Shown here piece after piece: positions 62,898 through 64,000 of a stretch of 64,000 bases of DNA. Below the pieces are notes generated by a model. That model saw nothing but the letters and a program-made list of their open reading frames with translations, searched no databases and had not been told where the DNA came from. This DNA comes from Apophysomyces variabilis (taxonomy: Eukaryota > Mucoromycota > Mucoromycetes > Mucorales > Mucoraceae): assembly GCA_002749535.1 (NCBI GenBank), contig MZZL01000409.1, positions 3,240,160 through 3,304,159 of the forward strand, in the 5' to 3' direction. Position numbers and translations under genes: made by a program. The stretch's first letter is position 1; each line of letters starts with the position of its first letter.

Positions 62898-64000
62898 ATG
62901 AACGAAATACAATTACCTACACCACGCGGTAGCGCCAGAAGAAAAAGGAAAAGGCAAACAGAGCCTCAGATATCCTACGATCAAGCCAAAAATACCTTGC
63001 TTGGAGTACTTTTACAGAAGTTGAAGAGTACTATAGCAAACGAACTGTGGAAAAATGAGACAAAAAATTCTAGAAAAACAAAGAAAGGAAAACAGTCTGC
63101 CAAAACAAAAGGAAAGAGACTGAAGGCTCAAGAAAAAAGGATGAATCGTTTGCGACAAGCTCTTGAAAAAGCAGACAGAATCCCTCGAGGAAGTTTTGAG
63201 GAAGCAGACAAAAAAGCGGGCGTCCCTAAAGGGACAATAGAGAAACAGATACGTTCTAGACTCTCGTCGTCCCATAAAACAGGCGAATTTTGGAGACAAT
63301 GCGCGGTCGATAACTTCGATGATGTCTTGGCTGTGGTCAAACCTGAAGGAAAGCAGAACAGACCCAAAAAGAAAGATGAAGACTCGGATAACCTTTTCAG
63401 GACATGTACAGTTCCTTTGAAATCCGTACTGCGGCCGGATCTTGACGAAAATCTGAAAAGGATTTTTATGCACACGGTAGAGTCGACGTCCGTGCAAATG
63501 ACGGATTATGTGTCCGACTTGGCAACTGTTGTACGTGCTACCATGTTGAAATACGTGTCAGTTTCCTTGTCTCTAGACCCAGCATCAGGTTCAGTGAAAG
63601 CTGAATTGGACCAAACATCAACTGGCTTCGATATCCGTACAGTTGTACCCAAAGAAAAATTACGTGACGAAAGTATGCTGGTAGATGACTATTTTGTACC
63701 TGTAGCCCCAATGCCAGATAATCTTTCGCAGTTTCTTGACGAGATGCCAGGCAGGCGAAACAACGATCTACTTTCCATGTTCAATGAGAACCATATCCAA
63801 TTTCTGCACGGGTTATATTTTGGCACAAAAGGAAACGTGAGCAAAGAAAAACACTACTTATGGATGCAGTTCCATGATCAAACTCTTGACAATCAGCCTG
63901 TAATTCCCGATGGTCTTTGCAGGACGTCGCATTTTTACATGAAGCAATTTTCGACGAATTTAAAGAATATGTGGGCAGGATCTCTTTACAACAGAAGCAT
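62898..64000 (+). CDS. Long intronless ORF of unknown family, 3' truncated by the window
   Basis: The frame from ATG 62898 (MNEIQLPTPRGSARRKRKRQ) stays open for 367 codons to the window edge, with no intron signals needed. This is unlike most genes here. Residues 12-22 are a strong nuclear-localisation-like basic cluster, with a second Lys/Arg-rich stretch at about 55-85. A helix-turn-helix-like segment (FEEADKKAGVPKGTIEKQIR) lies at about 100-120. The later part contains SVQMTDYVSDLATVVRATML, DDYFVPVAPMPDNLSQFL and FLHGLYFGTKGNVSK, which I cannot place in a named family. Intronless, nuclear and HTH-bearing is what transposon-encoded proteins in these fungi often look like (inference). The diagnostic C terminus lies outside the window. 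Confidence 0.6.
   Translation, partial: MNEIQLPTPRGSARRKRKRQTEPQISYDQAKNTLLGVLLQKLKSTIANELWKNETKNSRKTKKGKQSAKTKGKRLKAQEKRMNRLRQALEKADRIPRGSFEEADKKAGVPKGTIEKQIRSRLSSSHKTGEFWRQCAVDNFDDVLAVVKPEGKQNRPKKKDEDSDNLFRTCTVPLKSVLRPDLDENLKRIFMHTVESTSVQMTDYVSDLATVVRATMLKYVSVSLSLDPASGSVKAELDQTSTGFDIRTVVPKEKLRDESMLVDDYFVPVAPMPDNLSQFLDEMPGRRNNDLLSMFNENHIQFLHGLYFGTKGNVSKEKHYLWMQFHDQTLDNQPVIPDGLCRTSHFYMKQFSTNLKNMWAGSLYNRS

Noticed and set aside
62998..63497. Minus-strand ORFs of 161 and 115 codons
   Set aside because: Antisense to the open plus-strand frame; Phe/Ser/Cys-rich translation typical of Lys/Glu-rich shadows.

Overview
The window is nuclear DNA of a filamentous fungus. Genes are cut by many short GT-AG introns (about 40-110 bases), intergenic stretches are AT-rich, and the products are fungal orthologues: PacC/Rim101, Vts1, Ssd1, Lrg1, Elg1, Mic60, Gid1 and an ASA1-like protein. 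The intron density and the look of the unique ORFs suggest Mucoromycota (Mucorales-like). That placement is inference, since no rRNA or other phylogenetic marker was analysed.

Layout. 0-12 kb: the first exon of an unknown small membrane protein (-), a Prs1/PRPSAP-like PRPP synthetase subunit (+), a SWIRM-domain protein (+), mitochondrial ribosomal protein uS10m (-) and a RanBPM/Gid1 protein (+). 12-20 kb: a DUF4050/Gag1-clamp protein (-), a 15-exon FAT1/FATP acyl-CoA synthetase (-) and PacC (-). 22-28 kb: MIC60 (+), a WD40 ASA1/GNB1L-like protein (-) and an HDHD5-like HAD hydrolase (-). 28-31 kb is gene-poor. 31-42 kb: a CREB-like bZIP (+), an O-fucosyltransferase-like type II membrane protein (+), a small bHLH factor (-), a flavodoxin-like protein (-), an Ssd1-like RNB protein (+) and a GCIP-family protein (-). 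44-60 kb: a LIM-RhoGAP of the Lrg1 type (-), Elg1/ATAD5 (-), ribosomal protein uL5/RPL11 (+), Vts1 (-) and the PP1 catalytic subunit (-). The right end holds possible retroelement debris and the start of a long intronless ORF with no recognised family that runs off the window.

For eleven genes I rebuilt every exon by hand, checking that phases join, that the total is a multiple of three and that the joined protein matches its family. These are PRS1, uS10m, Gid1, FAT1, PacC, MIC60, bHLH, Ssd1, Elg1, Vts1 and PP1. The rest are marked where an end is uncertain. There is no operon structure; neighbours are functionally unrelated. Loose themes are cell wall, polarity and stress signalling (Ssd1, Lrg1, PP1, PacC, Prs1) and mitochondria (uS10m, MIC60).

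The most notable non-standard signals are a short dispersed repeat with copies near 18.03-18.12 kb and 34.14-34.20 kb, one of which supplies the last codons and stop of PacC; enzyme-family proteins with eroded active sites (Prs1-like, Ssd1-like); very small exons; and the orphan ORF at the right edge.
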